A stretch of 64,000 nucleotides of DNA from positions 248,001-312,000 of the forward strand of contig JALQBC010000009.1 in the NCBI GenBank assembly GCA_023375675.1, read 5' to 3'. Below, piece by piece: positions 59,696 to 64,000 of this stretch; position 1 is the stretch's first letter; each line of letters begins with the position of its first letter. The notes beneath the pieces were generated by a model. It was not told the origin of the DNA, did not search any database, and saw only the letters and a list, made by a program, of their open reading frames with translations. The DNA comes from Cytospora piceicola (taxonomy: Eukaryota > Ascomycota > Sordariomycetes > Diaporthales > Cytosporaceae). The position numbers and the translations under genes are program-made.

Positions 59696-60501
59696 TGTGG
59701 CTGTTCATCTAGCAATATAAATCAGAGTTATCGAGAGCAATACAAGTGAATTCTGAATTGTTGTTGCTCAGCAAGTGTGCAACAGCAGCGGCAGCGGCAA
59801 GAGTGGGGGGAAAATGGGGACACCTGCTTTGACAGTGAGAGAGGGGGGCACACCACTATGTACCTAGGTATTTAATACCTACCAAGGCAGGGAGGGCCCT
59901 GTAACACCGATCGTAGGCAGGAGCTGCCTTCCAGTAAAGCCCCCGAAGCCTTAGCGCTATTGATCCACTGATAGCCCTGAACCTCGCCCTAACATCCTCT
60001 CATCCGACATTAGCGGGTAACAATTGGGCAGACCTCGGGGAGGATAATATTCAGGACCAACATCGTATAACTTCCTCGTCTATTCTACAGCTGTACTAGC
60101 TGTCTACAGCTGGATTAGCTGTAGGCGATTGATTCTCCCTGTGTTTGTTCAAAGCTTGCGATATGCATCCGATGAGCATGCCCTATTGTAAGCCACTCAC
60201 TTAGATCGAGCGCTCGTGGTATCATAATGCAGCATGCCGTCGCCTAAATGGCACCACACAATATTCCGTACCCCCCAATGTTATCCCTTCTCGATGCGGG
60301 GAACAGAATATCCCGATCGAAGACCTCGGCTTGAATCCATGCCATTTGGAGATGGCCTCTCTTCGATCTACACATAATTGTATTTAGTATATAGCCGTCC
60401 ATTCACCTCTGCTTCCCTAACAACAATCGACCCGTCCCTCTGTTTTAGAGCCCTAAAAGTCATTCCTCCATCGTTCACCAGTGACACCCCCAGTCATCAA
60501 C
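59696..60501. promoter_or_regulatory. divergent promoter region of the SAC3-like and SDR genes
   Basis: 0.8 kb between divergent starts. Contains a TACCTAGGTA palindrome at 59861-59870 followed by TTTAATACCTACC, and AGCTGTACTAGCTGTCTACAGCTGGATTAGCTGTAG-like AGCTG repeats near 60090-60123. Confidence 0.45.
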
Positions 60502-61365
60502 ATGGCAGCCTCCAGACTCGCTCAGATCGCCGCCCAGTTGAACTACCCCAAGGGCATGCTCGCCGGCCAAGTAGCCATCATCACCGGCAGCGGGCAAGGC
60601 ATCGGCGCCGAAGCCGCCCGCCTCTTCGCCAACGAGGGCGCCACAGTCATCGTGTCGGATATCGACGCGGAGAAGGCGGCCACCGTCGCCGACGGGATCA
60701 ATTCGGCCGGCGGGAGAGCCCTCGCCGTCCCGGGCGACATGCTGGACGCCAAGTACATCGCGGCGCTGGTGGAGAAGGCGGCCGAGTTCGGCGGGGGCAA
60801 GGTCCACATCATCGTAAACAACGCCGGGTACACGTACGACGGCGTCATCCACAAGATGAGTGACGAGCAGTGGGACACGATCATGCATCTTCACACCAAG
60901 GCGCCCTTCCAGCTGGTGCGCGCCGCCGCGCCTTATTTCCGCGTCAGGGACGGCGAGCCTAGGTGTATCGTCAATATCTCGAGTACGACGGGCATCCATG
61001 GGAATGCTGGGCAGGCCAACTATGCTGCCGCCAAGGCTGCGGTCACTGGCCTGACCAAGACGATTGCAAAGGAATGGGGGCCCAACTTCGGCGTGAGAGC
61101 AAACACGGTTGCGTTTGGGCACATCCTGACTAGGTTAACACAGGCAAAGGAGAAGGGTGCATTCGTAACGGGACCGGGCGGCGAGAAGATTGCACTGGGC
61201 ATCCCAGCGGCCCAGCAGGCTGCAAAGGACCAGCATCTTGACATCCCCTTGAGGCGGCCGGGCACGGCGTCTGAGGCAGCCTCGACGGTGCTTGCTGTCT
61301 GCAGCCCATTGTTTAGCTATGTTTCCGGTCAGACAATCATGGTAACAGGTGGACGGAATATGTAG
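60502..61365 (+). CDS. short-chain dehydrogenase/reductase (FabG-like, classical SDR)
   Basis: 287 residues, single exon, ATG at 60502 (MAASRLAQIAAQLN). Rossmann NAD(P)-binding motif TGSGQGIG follows VAIITG at about residue 27. Asp of SDIDAEKAA suggests a preference for NAD(H). VNNAGYTYDG, the catalytic NISSTTG (Ser) and YAAAKAA (Tyr-x-x-x-Lys) are all present, and the C-terminal SYVSGQTIMVTGG is typical of 3-oxoacyl-[ACP]-reductase-like enzymes. The ~20-residue N-terminal lead is slightly longer than FabG and might be a targeting peptide, though it is not strongly basic. The substrate cannot be inferred. Codon choice is strongly G/C-ending, suggesting high expression. Converges with the Dpm1 gene. 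Confidence 0.9.
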   Translation: MAASRLAQIAAQLNYPKGMLAGQVAIITGSGQGIGAEAARLFANEGATVIVSDIDAEKAATVADGINSAGGRALAVPGDMLDAKYIAALVEKAAEFGGGKVHIIVNNAGYTYDGVIHKMSDEQWDTIMHLHTKAPFQLVRAAAPYFRVRDGEPRCIVNISSTTGIHGNAGQANYAAAKAAVTGLTKTIAKEWGPNFGVRANTVAFGHILTRLTQAKEKGAFVTGPGGEKIALGIPAAQQAAKDQHLDIPLRRPGTASEAASTVLAVCSPLFSYVSGQTIMVTGGRNM

Positions 61366-61772
61366 CGCTCATATAACCCTTCTCATCAAAAAACAAGCCC
61401 ATTTCATAAATTTGGCCTTTTGTTCCAGGGTCATTCACCCAAAGCACCTCGTTGCAAACCGGAAATATGATATAGTCTCAATGCTTCCATTATGATCCTG
61501 CCCTATGTGACCCGGAACTCCAAACACAAAGCGCAACCGAAAATCTCAATATGTAAGATCAAAGGGATCATCCCCGACTCTCGCCCTCACACGGCATTGG
61601 ACCTTTCGTCCACAACGTGACCACAGCCTGCACGTCCCACAATCTCCCCTCCACCCAGTCTTTAAACTTTGCCGCTGGCATAGAGTGACAGCCAACATGT
61701 ATCATTGTGGCAGTGACCCATGGGCAACCCAATAACCCAAAGATCAACTCTAACCACCACCTCGACAAGTCA
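61366..61772. other. convergent spacer, nothing recognised
   Basis: 0.4 kb between the 3' ends of the SDR and Dpm1 genes; expected to hold both polyadenylation regions. Confidence 0.5.
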
Positions 61773-63136
<1,364 letters not shown>

Positions 63137-64000
63137 CTAGAGCGTCCGCACAAGAGCTTCTGGGCTAGGAGAGTGACCGATGAACTCTGTCATCATTGCC
63201 AGCTCGTCCCGGCTTCCGCCCGCCTCGAGAATGCCAGTCCTGTATCTTTGGAATGCGTCCTGGCTGCGAGGGTCGGCAGCGAACGCCGTCTCGAAGAGTT
63301 CCGCTGCAAATGCCTGCGCACTTGGGTGGTCCTCAGTTTCGTTCATGGTCCGCCAGGAGGATAAGCTCGCAATGAAATCCACTTACCTGATATAGGAGAA
63401 ATATCCTGCATCATACCCCGACACGAGATGGCCAAAATGGCAATGGGCCGGGCCACGGGTGCTTACCTCTGGGTTCCTGATCATTGTCAACTCTTCTTTA
63501 ATGTCGTTGTACAGCTTGGTGGCATCCAGCTTGAGGATCTCCTCGTGAGAGACAGGGTTGTGAACAGCCATGTCGAAGGTGGAATCCGCTCTTCAGAAAG
63601 AATTAGTCTTGTTCGAAAAGACGGCTGGTCACCTGGGACCTGGGAGACTCACGCTTGGTTCAGTATGTACTGGGCTCTGAACAGAGTCCGACTTCTGATA
63701 AGTCTTCCAAGCGACTCATCGGGGATTTTGTCCGCCGGCGGAGGGCTCCCCGGATTTTGAGCCTTCCAACGGTCCATATGCTCAGGGCCCAGCTTTGTGT
63801 AGTGGCAACTCATCTCCTTGAGTTCCTTACTCATCCAAGTCCAATTCTCCAGCATCGTGCTAAGGGCTTCCGCAAAATCAGGGGGTGCCCTCCACGCATG
63901 GAATCTGGTGCGTTTTGTGCGTGAGAGAAGGTCGTGAATGCCATGGCCAAGTTCTGATCTGTCAGTGAGTAGTTCCCGGCTTTCAATTCGAGACTTCAGG
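63137..64000 (-). CDS. M3A metallopeptidase (saccharolysin/thimet-oligopeptidase type, MepB-like), 5' end outside the window
   Basis: The 3' portion of a zinc endo-oligopeptidase gene. Visible exons: 63953-63653, 63590-63387 and 63320-63137. The first begins inside the active site: ELGHGIHDLLSRTKRTRF, the second half of HEXXH; the leading His and upstream exons must lie beyond 64000, across an intron ending CTGACAGATCAG. The third zinc ligand is the Glu of STMLENWTW. Then FRAQYILNQA joins ADSTFDMAVHNP, and HFGHLVSGYDAGYFSYI joins SAQAFAAELFETAF across a 66-nt intron. It ends GGSRDELAMMTEFIGHSPSPEALVRTL, the standard family tail. The enzyme degrades short peptides in cytosol or mitochondria. 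No defect is seen in the part present. Confidence 0.88.

Overview
The window is nuclear DNA of a filamentous ascomycete, most likely a Sordariomycete. Genes carry short GT-AG introns (about 50-130 nt, with CTAAC/CTGAC branch sites close to the acceptor). Transposon copies show C-to-T decay of the kind caused by repeat-induced point mutation (RIP). The recognisable proteins are typical Pezizomycotina families. There are no operons; genes lie on both strands. Nothing bacterial, viral or organellar was recognised.

Layout. (a) 0-29 kb looks accessory and partly decayed. It holds a broken cyanamide-hydratase-like HD gene; an M20 carboxypeptidase gene with one in-frame stop; an apparently intact M20 carbamoylase/ureidopropionase divergent from it; a two-helix SLATT-type membrane protein; an unknown gene split by a 1.6 kb LTR element; an Hsp70-like ATPase; a coiled-coil gene split by a 0.87 kb inverted-repeat element; a conserved coiled-coil protein; and an Rnl5-type RNA ligase. 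(b) 29-38 kb is compact and housekeeping: a TFIIIC WD40 subunit (Tfc6-like), a PAQR/hemolysin-III receptor, ribosome-associated Tma7, and the spliceosomal kinase Prp4. (c) 38-58.7 kb is a gene desert rich in microsatellites and homopolymers. One Ran1-like protein kinase (46.6-48.2 kb) is the only confident gene; a doubtful multi-exon membrane-protein remnant lies near 56-57.6 kb. (d) 58.7-64 kb is compact again: a SAC3/PCI-type protein, a short-chain dehydrogenase, dolichol-phosphate mannosyltransferase Dpm1, and the 3' part of an M3 metallopeptidase that runs off the window.

The strongest observations are two gene interruptions that can be reversed on paper. Removing the LTR element and one copy of its 5-bp target duplication (ATACT) rejoins a 445-codon reading frame. 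Removing the inverted-repeat element and one CG dinucleotide rejoins a 733-codon frame. Both support the gene models and both make the present alleles probable nulls. The 7.9-26.3 kb stretch also places a SLATT membrane protein, a chaperone-like ATPase, two coiled-coil proteins and an RNA-repair ligase close together. That is suggestive of a conflict or stress island, but a shared function is only inference.

Gene models were built by eye from reading frames, splice motifs and recalled family motifs. No alignment or database search was run.
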